A stretch of DNA of 64,000 nucleotides from Pseudomonas protegens (GTDB taxonomy: Bacteria > Pseudomonadota > Gammaproteobacteria > Pseudomonadales > Pseudomonadaceae): contig NZ_CP060201.1 of NCBI RefSeq assembly GCF_013407925.2, forward strand, positions 3,224,001 to 3,288,000, read 5' to 3'. Each line of letters starts with the position of its first letter. The stretch's first letter is position 1. The notes beneath the pieces are model-generated. The model searched no databases. It saw only the letters and a program-made list of their open reading frames with translations, and had not been told where the DNA came from. Shown in pieces: positions 38,008 through 47,304 of the stretch. A program made the position numbers and the translations under genes.

Positions 38008-39610
38008 AGAACTCCAGCGCGGAGTCATTCCTCTGGCGCGTTACCAGGAACAGCAGTTGCCCGAATATCAGGAAAATCCGCTCATCTGCGCATTACCTCC
38101 GATTCCTGATCTGCAGGAGGTGGTCAACCTATTGCAGCAGCTTCCCAGTTTCGCGCCGCAGGAGGCGCTTCTGGATGGTCGACTCAGGGCTCATGCTATC
38201 GCCCGCCTGTTGCACGGCTTTTTCCAGCCGCTGAGTCACCACCTGGAACTGGAGAGCAAGATTAGCTTGATGGTTCGTCAGGGCTACATTGGTCGAAATC
38301 CGGCCAGTGGCGCTTGGTATGCGCACATGCAGAATGGCTATCGCCGGTTAGAGGAAGAGGATCTAGATGCGGCGGTGTACCAGAGCGTTTCCTCCACGGC
38401 CAGCAGCCTGTCGCTGTTTGGCTGCTCCGGTTGCGGTAAGACGCGCACGCTAGAGCGGATTTTGGGTATGTACCCCCGGGCCCTCCATCACCCTGACTAC
38501 AACATCACTCAATTGGTTTACCTGAAGGTCGACTGCCCCATCGATGGCGACCTAGATGAGCTGTGCCTGAGCTTCTTCAACGAGGTAGACAAGATCCTGG
38601 GTACTCACTACAGCCGTAGCCACGGGCGCAAGAAGTTGGGAACCAAACGCCTGCTGGCATCCATGTGTCAAGTAGCCAACCTGCACGCACTCGGTGTGCT
38701 GATAATCGACGAGGTTCAGAATCTCAACGAGGCACGCTCCGGTGGTGCCGAGAAGATGCATAATTTCTTCGTGTCGCTGGTGAATACTATTGGTGTTCCG
38801 ATCATTCAGGTCGGCACTCACCGGGCCAGTAAGTTCTTTCAACGCACTTTCCGGGCTGCTCGGCGGGTCTCCGGGCTGGGTAGCATCCGTTGGGATAGGT
38901 TGCCTCGGGACGAGCACTGGAAGCGCCTATTGAAGCGGCTCTGGAAGTACCAGTGGCTGCGAAATGTGGTGCCGCTGGACGACGAGTTGGAATCGACCAT
39001 GTATGACCTCACCCAAGGGGTCATGGACATCGTCATCAAGCTGTTCGCGCTGGCGCAGATCCGGGCGATAGTGACAGGCGTCGAGTGCATCAAGCCGCTG
39101 TTGTTGCGGAAGGTTTTCGAGGACGAGTTCAAACCGGTCCATCCGATGCTGGCGGCCTTGCGGAGCGGTAGACCCGAACTGATCGCCAAATATGACGACC
39201 TGCTGATGCCAGAGATCGAGGGGCGGTTGCTGATCCTGACTCGTTCTCTGGATAACGTCGCCCAATCGAAACCGCCAGCACCTCTGGCTGATGATAAGGC
39301 CAAGCGGATGGCCGCCCTGCTCGAAGAAATGGAAATCCCAAGGGATATTGCGATTCCCATGGCCGACGAACTGTTGGCGGAGAATCCGGGTATCCCGCTG
39401 GCGGCCCTGATCCACAAGGCTACGGCCTACCTCGCGCAGGAGGTTCCCAAGAGGCCCAGCATTTCTAGGGTTAAGCGGACGGAATGGGGACGCCTATCCG
39501 AGGAGGATCTGCGTAGACGTTATGCCGATGGGCTTGTCAGTGAGGTCTACGACAGATTCAAACAGGCTGGCCTGATCCTTGATCTGCGGCCTCTGCTGAG
39601 AGCGAGCTGA
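38000..39610 (+). CDS. tnsC: Tn7-like AAA+ regulator TnsC
   Basis: TnsC, 536 residues, is the ATP-dependent matchmaker between the target selector and the TnsAB transposase and enforces target immunity. Walker A is G141-C-S-G-C-G-K147-T148 in LFGCSGCGKTRTL, and Walker B is LIIDE with D237 and E238. The length is close to Tn7 TnsC. ATG 38000 overlaps the end of tnsB by eight bases, and tnsD starts two bases after its stop. Confidence 0.97.
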   Translation: MTEELQRGVIPLARYQEQQLPEYQENPLICALPPIPDLQEVVNLLQQLPSFAPQEALLDGRLRAHAIARLLHGFFQPLSHHLELESKISLMVRQGYIGRNPASGAWYAHMQNGYRRLEEEDLDAAVYQSVSSTASSLSLFGCSGCGKTRTLERILGMYPRALHHPDYNITQLVYLKVDCPIDGDLDELCLSFFNEVDKILGTHYSRSHGRKKLGTKRLLASMCQVANLHALGVLIIDEVQNLNEARSGGAEKMHNFFVSLVNTIGVPIIQVGTHRASKFFQRTFRAARRVSGLGSIRWDRLPRDEHWKRLLKRLWKYQWLRNVVPLDDELESTMYDLTQGVMDIVIKLFALAQIRAIVTGVECIKPLLLRKVFEDEFKPVHPMLAALRSGRPELIAKYDDLLMPEIEGRLLILTRSLDNVAQSKPPAPLADDKAKRMAALLEEMEIPRDIAIPMADELLAENPGIPLAALIHKATAYLAQEVPKRPSISRVKRTEWGRLSEEDLRRRYADGLVSEVYDRFKQAGLILDLRPLLRAS

Positions 39611-39611
39611 C

Positions 39612-41114
39612 ATGTATTTCCCCAGGCTCTACCCGGACGAGCTGCTCTACAGTGGCATTGCTCGGTGCCGGGTACATCTGGGGATCGGCAGCCACAAGAC
39701 TTTGCTGCACATGCTGTTCGGTGACAGCAAAGTAGCTGCGATCACCGACCTGCCTACGCACCTGGTCGCTCTGGCGAACAATACTGGGCTGGATACGGCG
39801 AACGTGATCGTGCGTCACACGCTGTTTCCGCTCTATGCCCCCTTCATTCCACAGGAGCGTCGTACCGACCTTTTCCAGGCCATGCTCGCTTCCGACCGGC
39901 CGACCATTGGTCTGGCTGGTGCTTCGACGGCCTTGGTCAAATGGCCTGAGTGGCTACGTTATTGCCCGGTCTGCTTTGACGATATGACCGCCCGCTTCGG
40001 TGAGCCCTACTGGCGGCGTAGCTGGCAGATCCAAGGAATAGATACTTGTCCCGAGCATGGCTGTCAGCTCTTGAACTCTCCCATCCCGTTCCGACGAGCG
40101 CAGCGGCATGAGTTTCATCCAGCCTCTCCCCTGTTTTTGCCCCGTGATCTTCGCGTGAGCCCGGCGAGAGAAGAAGCTATCAGGCTCGCCAAGGCTGCTA
40201 CGCAACTGCTGTCGCTTGAAGAAACACAGTCGCCTGGCTACGGTCGTTGGACCAACCTGTACCGTTATTTGGCTACAAAGTGCGGCGCTAGGCGCGGCCG
40301 GCAGGTCAGGGCTGAAGTTATCTGGGAGAAAATCCTGGCATCCCACCGCCGGGATTGGCTTGCTGTGAACGGTCTGCTGACATCCGGGGAGCCTCCGCCC
40401 TGGCTGTTAGCGATGTTCAGGAACCATCGCAAGGGATTCAGTGCGCTGCAGCATCTGATCGTCTGGACCAGCTTGCGCCCCGGCCAGCATGCTGGCGAAC
40501 TGATCGACGAGGCGAACACTCGCCAGGTCGACCTTCCCACCGAACAGTCAGCGCAGTTGCTCCCTGCTGAGTTAGAGCAAAAGCAGCAGTACCGAGCCGT
40601 TTGGCTGCAAGTGCTGGATAACCACGGTGGAGCCAAGGCAGCTAGGCAAGACGGAGGGGAGGCATGTTACGCCTGGCTCTATCGTCATGACCGACACTGG
40701 CTGATGGCTGTGAATCAGGCTAGGCAGCGCCGACAGGGCAACAACAGTCACGTCGACTGGCGAGCACGCGACAGGAAGTTGGTGCGCCTGCTAATCCGAA
40801 TTGCCAGAGACGGCGAAGAAGACCTGAGGCTGCCGCGCAGGAGCCGCAATTGGTTCCTGCAGCAGCTACCACATCGGGCATCAGTCGAGCACCACCTCGA
40901 TCAAATGCCTCTGTGCCGCACTTTCTTGGATCGCTACGCCGAGTCTGTCGGCGAGTATCAGATCCGTCGCCTGACTGCAGCGATGCTGGAGGATGTACAG
41001 ACTGGCATATCGTCCAGATACTGGGAGCTGGAAAAGCGTTGTGGATTGGAAAAAAACAGGGTGTCACCGCTGACCACTGTGTTCATTCGATTGATAGGAC
41101 GATGGATTGAATAG
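39612..41114 (+). CDS. tnsD: Tn7-like target selector TnsD (TniQ family)
   Basis: TnsD, 500 residues, recognises the end of glmS and directs insertion downstream, which matches the element's position. The N-terminal TniQ domain begins YFPRLYPDELLYSGIARCR and has a zinc-finger arrangement C118-x2-C121 (YCPVCF) and C146-x2-H149 (CPEHG). The C-terminal half holds DNA-binding repeats of the TnsD type. A single TniQ gene is present, so this element has one sequence-specific targeting route. Confidence 0.95.
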   Translation: MYFPRLYPDELLYSGIARCRVHLGIGSHKTLLHMLFGDSKVAAITDLPTHLVALANNTGLDTANVIVRHTLFPLYAPFIPQERRTDLFQAMLASDRPTIGLAGASTALVKWPEWLRYCPVCFDDMTARFGEPYWRRSWQIQGIDTCPEHGCQLLNSPIPFRRAQRHEFHPASPLFLPRDLRVSPAREEAIRLAKAATQLLSLEETQSPGYGRWTNLYRYLATKCGARRGRQVRAEVIWEKILASHRRDWLAVNGLLTSGEPPPWLLAMFRNHRKGFSALQHLIVWTSLRPGQHAGELIDEANTRQVDLPTEQSAQLLPAELEQKQQYRAVWLQVLDNHGGAKAARQDGGEACYAWLYRHDRHWLMAVNQARQRRQGNNSHVDWRARDRKLVRLLIRIARDGEEDLRLPRRSRNWFLQQLPHRASVEHHLDQMPLCRTFLDRYAESVGEYQIRRLTAAMLEDVQTGISSRYWELEKRCGLEKNRVSPLTTVFIRLIGRWIE

Positions 41115-41559
41115 GACCTTATTCCGTCAGATCCAGAATGGATCTAGGCTGCTAGCTATTGGAAACTTGTTTAGAGCGCCCACTGCGGGGGCCCAGTGGC
41201 GCTTGGCGACACTTTTTGAGCGTAACGGCCAGTTGCAGTTGCAGCGGTTCCCGTTGGAGATGTCCTGTGTCCTTGCGGTTGGTCGCGAGTTTCCTGGCGA
41301 AGAAGGGGCTCCTTACCGTACCAGTGGTTTCAAGAAGACGGTGGTGCTTCCTGTAGTAGATACCTGGCGGGAAAGGCAGTTGGGCGAATGCCCGCGTTTA
41401 GCAAGAAGGTTGGCAGCAAACCCTGAGATATCTGAGCAACAATGCTTTGTGTTTGAGGCCGATGGTCTGACCGTCTGGCTGCCGAAATTCGAGCTGGCGC
41501 GCAAACTGTTCTTCCACGCGGCTTTCATCGTCCGTGCAGCCTTCGAACCGATGGTCTGA
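41107..41559 (+). pseudogene. tnsE: tnsE, 5' part before an apparent frameshift
   Basis: This frame encodes 150 residues from a TTG start that overlaps the tnsD stop. It aligns with the N-terminal third of Tn7 TnsE: GNLFRAPTAGAQWRL matches its GHLFRNSGHKEWRI, and KFELARKLFFHAAFIVRA matches QLELARSLFLINSYFCRS. After residue 145 (near 41541) the frame ends in eight unrelated residues and TGA. Adding one C in the CC run at 41540-41541 joins it to the next frame. TnsE directs Tn7 to lagging-strand DNA on conjugating plasmids. Confidence 0.85.
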
Positions 41560-41561
41560 AC

Positions 41562-42713
41562 ATGGCCTTCACGATCTACAGAGAGGGCGATGCTGTTCAT
41601 ATCCATACGCCTACGAAGACGGGCGCGCCAAGTCAGCTTCTCAGAGTCAAGGGGTACAGAGACCATTTCAGTTGGCTGCTGCTGAATCAGGATGTGAAGC
41701 GATCCTTCGAGTCGATCTGGCAAAGTCTCAACCAAGAGGAAGAACGGGTATCGCAAGATTCGGTGTATGCCAGGTGGAAGTTCGACTTCACAGCACCCAT
41801 TTCCCTCGCAGATACCACCATGTATGTGCGAGGCCCCTTCGACCCGAAAAGTAACGAGTTGCTGGTCTGGGAGATTGAAACCCTTCAAGGGCTCCGATTT
41901 AACCATCGTGGCGATGTTTTTTTCCATCACCCAGCTCTCAAGCTTCCTGTCAGGGGAGAGAGCACAGGCTGTGCACCTGGGCCATCGGGAGCTGAAGAGG
42001 TGGAGGTGGATGCTAACGAGGAGCCGACTGCTGCCAAGGAACCGAAGTTGATTCATCTGCCCACTGAGGGAATCATTTTTGATTCTCAGCTGAGTAGCAA
42101 GATTGCCTACAACGGGGAGCGTGCCAGTGGTCATGGCAAGAAGGTCGAGGACCAACAATATCCGAGCAGGGAGAGCCAGCTCTTTGGCGTGGCTGATCCC
42201 GTGAGCGGCGGCAGCATAACACCAGGAGAGTTCCAGCAACTGGATGAGGGGGAGGATTATGAGCGGTTTGCAGATCGCTTCTCGCTGCTCCGTGAGATTA
42301 TTGGGCAGATTGCCCAAGAGTTTGGCGCTCTGGTATCACTGGAAGTAAAGCCGCTGCCTTCCGTTCCGCGCTGTAGCTACCACATGATTGATAACGAAAC
42401 ACCGCGCTGTTATTTGCTGGCAAGTTTCAAGCTGCAAAACGGCAATCAACGCTACCTTCTAGAAATAGATACCTCAGACAACCGAAAGACTATGTCAACG
42501 CGGATTATTGGTTTCAAAGAAGGTGCTGAAGCAGAGAAATGCGTAGACAGGGTCTTGAAGGGGACAGTCAAAGGCTCGTTGCGCTGGCCAGTCACCATGG
42601 CGAAGTACTGTGAGCCTTTGCACTCTGTACATCATCCGAAAGAAAGCTCATCTGGTGCCAACCATGCCAGGATCTTCGAATGGAAGCAGCGGATAAGCTC
42701 TGCCCTGAGCTGA
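41562..42713 (+). pseudogene. tnsE: tnsE, 3' part after an apparent frameshift
   Basis: This frame continues TnsE homology; read from 41541 it gives LRTDGLNMAFTIYREG, which aligns without a gap with the corresponding Tn7 TnsE segment. LLNQDVKRSFESIWQSL matches its FSDQDVMDSYESIFRHY, and the C-terminus (ALRWP-like SLRWPVTM, HHPKESS) matches SLNWPNSL and NHPKGLG. The joined protein would be about 535 residues, against 538 for Tn7. The ATG at 41562 could restart translation of a 383-residue C-terminal fragment, which holds the DNA- and clamp-contacting half. Confidence 0.85.
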
Positions 42714-42845
42714 CCGAAATACACAGTTCGAATGCGACACATTTTGTCGCTAGCTGCGTATTGGCAAGCCACGACGTTATCGTTGCGTAGCCTGAGGCAA
42801 AACGTATGCCAGTTTGGCAGTTAGACTGGATAGCCATCAACTATT

Positions 42846-43283
42846 ATGCTTACCCCTACATGCTACCTATCGTCCCCTAGAAATATGGAAATTTCAATGC
42901 TTCACATAGCCTCGCTAAAAGTGCCTCTCCGACGCCGAGTGCTACTAAGGGCAGCCATGGAAAAAGTAGTCTCAAGGACCAAAAAGTCTTCTGATGGTGG
43001 CCGCATTTGGCGTACCTATTGGCTTGCAGGTACTGAGCAAAAGGAACTGGTACCGTCTGAGCTAATTTCCGACTCTGCAGCTTTAGGCGAAACTAACTAC
43101 ACATCAACTTGCGCAATTAAAGATGCAGAGCGTAACACCATAACTGTTGATGTAGTTCATCCCCGAACTACTATCTTAGGGGGGGCTATGGAATACTCAT
43201 CTCTGCCTGACTCAGGCGATAGGATCCATGTTACTCAAGTATCAAATGATACACCAAGAGATAGTGCGATTCACCAAATCTGA
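42846..43283 (+). CDS. hypothetical protein, first cargo frame after tnsE
   Basis: I do not recognise this protein. The frame gives 145 residues (131 if it begins at ATG 42885). It is soluble, with a basic N-terminal third (LKVPLRRRVLLRAAMEKVVSRTKKSS) and a Ser/Thr-rich remainder. No clear ribosome-binding site precedes either start. The base composition becomes visibly richer in A and T here, which makes a 145-codon open frame more meaningful than in the GC-rich flanks, but it may still be chance or a decayed gene. Confidence 0.4.
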   Translation: MLTPTCYLSSPRNMEISMLHIASLKVPLRRRVLLRAAMEKVVSRTKKSSDGGRIWRTYWLAGTEQKELVPSELISDSAALGETNYTSTCAIKDAERNTITVDVVHPRTTILGGAMEYSSLPDSGDRIHVTQVSNDTPRDSAIHQI

Positions 43284-43365
43284 AACGCAAAAATTATATA
43301 AAAGTACACCGCGGTCGAATTTTAACGTATGAAATTCAAAACTATATTTTTACACTAAATTTTAG

Positions 43366-44484
43366 ATGGGTAGATTAATGATAATACAGTCAGATTTCAA
43401 TTTTCCGAAATCCCCAGAGGAGCAGGAAATTCTTGACTCGGACATTCAGGAAAAGCAGAAAATAACTGATCATGAAATCAGAGAATTTCCCGTCAGTGTG
43501 ATTGTCGAGAAGTTTAAAGACGGTCTTGATAAAGATGAAGCTGAGCTATATATCCCAGATTACCAGCGAGAGTTTATTTGGAGCGACGCTCAGCAGTCAA
43601 AATTCATTGAGTCGATTCTGTTAAACCTTCCAATCCCTTACTTATTTGTCGCAGACATTGGCCAAGGTAAATATGAGGGCCGACTTGAAATCGTTGATGG
43701 CAGCCAGAGGATTAGAACTCTAGTACGTTTTACAGATAATGACCTAATGCTTGCGGGCCTGAAGAAGCTTACTTCAGCTAACGGATTTAAATTTTCAGAC
43801 TTCTCCAAACCTCGTCAGCTCAGATTTATGCGAAAAACGCTGAGGATGATTGAATTAACTGAACTTGCGGATGAGGAAACTCGCCGAGAAATTTTTGACA
43901 GGCTAAATTCTGGCGGAACGAAATTAAATACCATGGAGTCACGCAGAGGAAGTCATGACGGTCCGTTCTTGGACTTCATTGACGAATTAGCAAAAAATCC
44001 GTTGTTCCATGAGCTATGCCCTATTAGCCGTTCTCGATCCGAGAGGGCTGAGTACCAAGAACTCGTACTTCGTTTATTTGCGTATTCAGATAATTACTTA
44101 GGTTTCGATAAGGAAGTTGACGCCTTTCTGACAGAGTACTTGATTTCAAAAAATGAAAGCTTTGATGAAGATCGCCTTCGCAATGAGTTTGACTCAATGC
44201 TTATCTTTGTAAAAAAACACTTTCAGTACGGCTTCAGAAAAAACGCAGCAAACTCCACTGTTCCTAGAATTAGATTTGAAGCTATATCGGTTGGTGTGGT
44301 CCTTGCATTACGCGAACAACCTGATTTGGTTCCTGCGGACCCTAGTCCATGGTTGAACTCACAAGAGTTCATTACTCACACGCGCTCTGATGCAAGCAAC
44401 TCCAGACCCAAAGTTAGAAATCGCATCAATTTTGTACGTGATAATCTCCTCGGAAAAGTAGCCTTCGAGGATTCAGCGCCATGA
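43366..44484 (+). CDS. DUF262 (GmrSD/ParB-like nuclease fold) protein
   Basis: A 372-residue protein with DUF262 motifs: YIPDYQREFIWSDAQQSKFIESIL at about 65-88, and LEIVDGSQRIRTL at about 105-118. DUF262 is the N-terminal part of the GmrS/GmrD-type modification-dependent restriction enzymes and is related to ParB/sulfiredoxin-like NTP-binding domains. The C-terminal DUF1524/HNH nuclease of full GmrSD is absent, so nuclease action would need a partner. The HEPN gene overlaps its stop by four bases, a pairing seen in other genomes. Start 43366 is uncertain (ATG 43378 is possible; neither has a good ribosome-binding site). Confidence 0.88.
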   Translation: MGRLMIIQSDFNFPKSPEEQEILDSDIQEKQKITDHEIREFPVSVIVEKFKDGLDKDEAELYIPDYQREFIWSDAQQSKFIESILLNLPIPYLFVADIGQGKYEGRLEIVDGSQRIRTLVRFTDNDLMLAGLKKLTSANGFKFSDFSKPRQLRFMRKTLRMIELTELADEETRREIFDRLNSGGTKLNTMESRRGSHDGPFLDFIDELAKNPLFHELCPISRSRSERAEYQELVLRLFAYSDNYLGFDKEVDAFLTEYLISKNESFDEDRLRNEFDSMLIFVKKHFQYGFRKNAANSTVPRIRFEAISVGVVLALREQPDLVPADPSPWLNSQEFITHTRSDASNSRPKVRNRINFVRDNLLGKVAFEDSAP

Positions 44485-45281
44485 CAATAAGCCGGGACAC
44501 CTTTAAAGAGCGTGCTGAAGAAATCGAGCTTTACTTTGAATTCCTCAAGAACATTATAGAAAAAAAAGCTTCATTAATTTTCCCCTTACCGAGGGGAGCT
44601 GCTGCAGAGATAGAGCGTGAGGAGGCGTCTATCTCTCTTGATTTGACCCATACTTTGAAGGCAAATGGCTTTTTGCTTTTATACAACTTAGTTGAAGCCA
44701 CAGCGACTAACGCCTTAGATGAAATTCATGAGGAACTAGAAAGAGAATCAGATGGTGATATTGGCTCGGATCATCTAATAGAGCCACTTATGAGTAGGTC
44801 AGTTCGTCGTTTTAAGGTTGATGCTCTTAGTGCTGCCGATCTATGTGCGCATCCTGCAAGTCGTCTAATCTTGAGGAGTTGGTTGAATCAGGATAGGAAA
44901 GACATAAAAGATAATAGAAACCCATGGTTCTCAGGGAATGTCGATGCTTTGAAAATAAGGCAAATCGCTGGGGAGTATGGATTTTCTAGTGATACAGATA
45001 AGGCAAAAACAAAAAATGGAGGCCGCCTTGTTAATGTAAAAAAGACTCGAAATGAGTTGGCGCACGGTCATACAGCTTTCAGAGATTGTGGACGAAACGT
45101 AGAGATTGAAACTCTTTGCCAGATAAAGGACGAAGTTATCCATTATCTTTCTGAAATCCTGGACAATGTTGAGTCGTATATACGTGATCGTGGATATTTG
45201 GCCAAGAAAGAGGTAGCCATCGTTACTCCGATTATTGCTGGTGGCGATTCAGAAGTTACTGAAATAGCCTCGACAGCCTGA
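44481..45281 (+). CDS. MAE_28990-like HEPN family putative RNase
   Basis: A 266-residue, mostly helical protein. The HEPN active-site motif R-x4-H is seen as R190-N-E-L-A-H195 in KKTRNELAHGHTAF. HEPN proteins of this kind are metal-independent RNases, often toxins or effectors of defence systems. The order DUF262 then HEPN resembles the MAE_28990/MAE_18760-type pairs. Its ATG overlaps the DUF262 stop, so the two are translated together. The next gene begins 73 bases later on the same strand. Confidence 0.86.
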   Translation: MTISRDTFKERAEEIELYFEFLKNIIEKKASLIFPLPRGAAAEIEREEASISLDLTHTLKANGFLLLYNLVEATATNALDEIHEELERESDGDIGSDHLIEPLMSRSVRRFKVDALSAADLCAHPASRLILRSWLNQDRKDIKDNRNPWFSGNVDALKIRQIAGEYGFSSDTDKAKTKNGGRLVNVKKTRNELAHGHTAFRDCGRNVEIETLCQIKDEVIHYLSEILDNVESYIRDRGYLAKKEVAIVTPIIAGGDSEVTEIASTA

Positions 45282-45354
45282 TGAGTACATAGCTCGCGTA
45301 TGGCAGCCGTATATTCGCCCAGCGTTTTGTAATCCCAAATAGAGGTAGGCTATC

Positions 45355-47304
45355 ATGTCGCCATATCAAATGACCATTGACCTAAATGTCTTAGATCATT
45401 TGGGGATCAACTTATATAGCAACGTTGCTGCGGTACTTACGGAGATCGTTGCTAACGCCTGGGATGCCGATGCTACCGAAGTTATTGTGACTTATGATAC
45501 AAGCTCTCAGCAAATCGCCATACAAGACAATGGTATTGGGATGACTATTGAGGATATGAATAATAAATTCCTCAAAGTTGGCTACCGACGGCGGGCGAAG
45601 GAAAGTACAACTACAGCTTTAGGTCGGCACGTGATGGGCAGAAAAGGACTCGGGAAGTTGTCTCTTTTTTCAATCGCTGAGGATGTCCAAATTGAGTCAG
45701 TAAAGGATTTTCAGCGCCACGGGCTCATGATGAATGTTGCAAAAATCAGAGAGGCCATTGATGGGGAACTCAGCCGTTACGTGCCGGATGCGCTGTCGAG
45801 TGAGTCTCTCTCTGTGGATGTAGGCACAAAAATAGTTCTGTCTAAACTTAAGAAGGGAAGAGTACCCTCAACACTTACAGCTCTTCGTCGCAGGCTCGCT
45901 CGTCGTTTTTCAGTAATTGGTAGCAAGGACTTTAAAGTTATCATTGATGGTGCTCCGGTTACTGCGGGTGAGCGAGATGATATTCGCGCTGTTGAGTACC
46001 TCTGGCATATTGGCGATAAGCTTGAGTCTCGTACTCGGTCGGCTGTGAATCTTCGAAGTGAGATCACATTACCTACGAGACTTGAGGGTTGGCAATCTGA
46101 TTGGCAAGTACGTGGTTGGATCGGAACAGCAGTTAAGCCTAAGATGCTTGTTGATGCGGACGGAAATAATTTAAATTCAATTGTCCTTATGGCTCACGGA
46201 CGGCTCATACAGGAAAACATTCTAGACAATATTAATGATGGGCGTCTTTACACTAAATATCTTACCGGCCAGCTCGAGGCTGATTTTCTAGACTTTGATA
46301 CAGATGATGATCTTGCTACTAGTGACAGGCAACGAATCCAAGAGAGTGACCCGCGCAGTGTAGCAATGTCAGCATACCTGAAGAGTTTACTTTCTAAAAT
46401 TGAGCCGCAATGGGCAAAATGGCGCCGCGACTCCGGAGCCCAAGATGTAGCTGAAGAGCATCCAGTAATTAAGGAATGGTTTTCTTCTTTAGACGAAAGC
46501 TATAGAGATCAGGCAAAAGCATTATTGGCGAAAGTTGCTTCACTGCCAATTGACAACGAAGACGATAAAAAAACCGTTCTTCGTGACAGCATTATGGCGT
46601 TCGAACGTCTGAAGCTGCGCGGCACAGTTAATGAATTAATTGATGCTGTCGAAATTGGCGCCGACCGGTTGATGCCATTAATTGCTCAGCGGGACTCACT
46701 AGAGGCCACCTTATACAGAGATATTATCAAGTCTCGAATTGAAGTCATTCGTGTATTTCAAAAGCTTGCTGATGAAAATGAAAAAGAAAAAGCACTGCAG
46801 AATCATATCTTTGATCACATGTGGCTACTTGATCCCACATGGGAGCGAGCTGATGGATCTGAGCTAATAGAGACTCGACTGACTAGCGAGGGTGTTATTG
46901 TCGAAGATCTGACTGAGAAGGAGCGACTAGGCAGAGTCGATATAAAATACAGGACTATTCTCGGCACACACATTGTGGTCGAGTTGAAACGTGCAGGCCG
47001 GAAAATGGGGTTAATGGAGTTACAAGCTCAAGGAATTTTGTATGCCGACAAACTCCGGAAAATTTTGCTTGCTCAAGGCGAGACAAGCCCCGTAATTGAA
47101 GTAGTATTTGTAATCGGGCCTCCTGTTGATGAAGAGAGCAGCAACCCTCTTCGGGTAAGGAGCATGATGGACGCTATTTCCCCCGGCTCAAGAATTGTTC
47201 ATTTTGACACATTGATCAGTAGCGCGCTAAAGGCGTATCAGGCATATATTGATAGTAACAAGGAGCTTGATCGTGTCGATAAGATTGTTGCGCAGCTGAC
47301 ATGA
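45355..47304 (+). CDS. GHKL (MutL/MORC-like) ATPase fused to a restriction-endonuclease-like domain
   Basis: A 649-residue protein. The N-terminal GHKL ATPase has the N-box E30-I-V-A-N34-A-W-D37-A38, motif D58-N-G-I-G-M and the loop G95-RKGLGK. These are the ATP-binding motifs of Hsp90, MutL and MORC proteins. A transducer-like middle follows. The C-terminal 130 residues contain D529 (RVDIKY) and E543-L-K545 (VVELKR), the D...ExK pattern of PD-(D/E)XK nucleases, then a Gln in LQAQG. MutL/MORC-like ATPases with attached nuclease domains are known from restriction-modification loci. RBS AGGTAGG precedes the ATG, and the stop overlaps vsr. Confidence 0.88.
   Translation: MSPYQMTIDLNVLDHLGINLYSNVAAVLTEIVANAWDADATEVIVTYDTSSQQIAIQDNGIGMTIEDMNNKFLKVGYRRRAKESTTTALGRHVMGRKGLGKLSLFSIAEDVQIESVKDFQRHGLMMNVAKIREAIDGELSRYVPDALSSESLSVDVGTKIVLSKLKKGRVPSTLTALRRRLARRFSVIGSKDFKVIIDGAPVTAGERDDIRAVEYLWHIGDKLESRTRSAVNLRSEITLPTRLEGWQSDWQVRGWIGTAVKPKMLVDADGNNLNSIVLMAHGRLIQENILDNINDGRLYTKYLTGQLEADFLDFDTDDDLATSDRQRIQESDPRSVAMSAYLKSLLSKIEPQWAKWRRDSGAQDVAEEHPVIKEWFSSLDESYRDQAKALLAKVASLPIDNEDDKKTVLRDSIMAFERLKLRGTVNELIDAVEIGADRLMPLIAQRDSLEATLYRDIIKSRIEVIRVFQKLADENEKEKALQNHIFDHMWLLDPTWERADGSELIETRLTSEGVIVEDLTEKERLGRVDIKYRTILGTHIVVELKRAGRKMGLMELQAQGILYADKLRKILLAQGETSPVIEVVFVIGPPVDEESSNPLRVRSMMDAISPGSRIVHFDTLISSALKAYQAYIDSNKELDRVDKIVAQLT

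Noticed and set aside
41107..42713. Two independent small cargo genes rather than a split tnsE
   Set aside because: Both frames align in order with Tn7 TnsE, and one added base joins them at matching residues, so a frameshifted tnsE is simpler.
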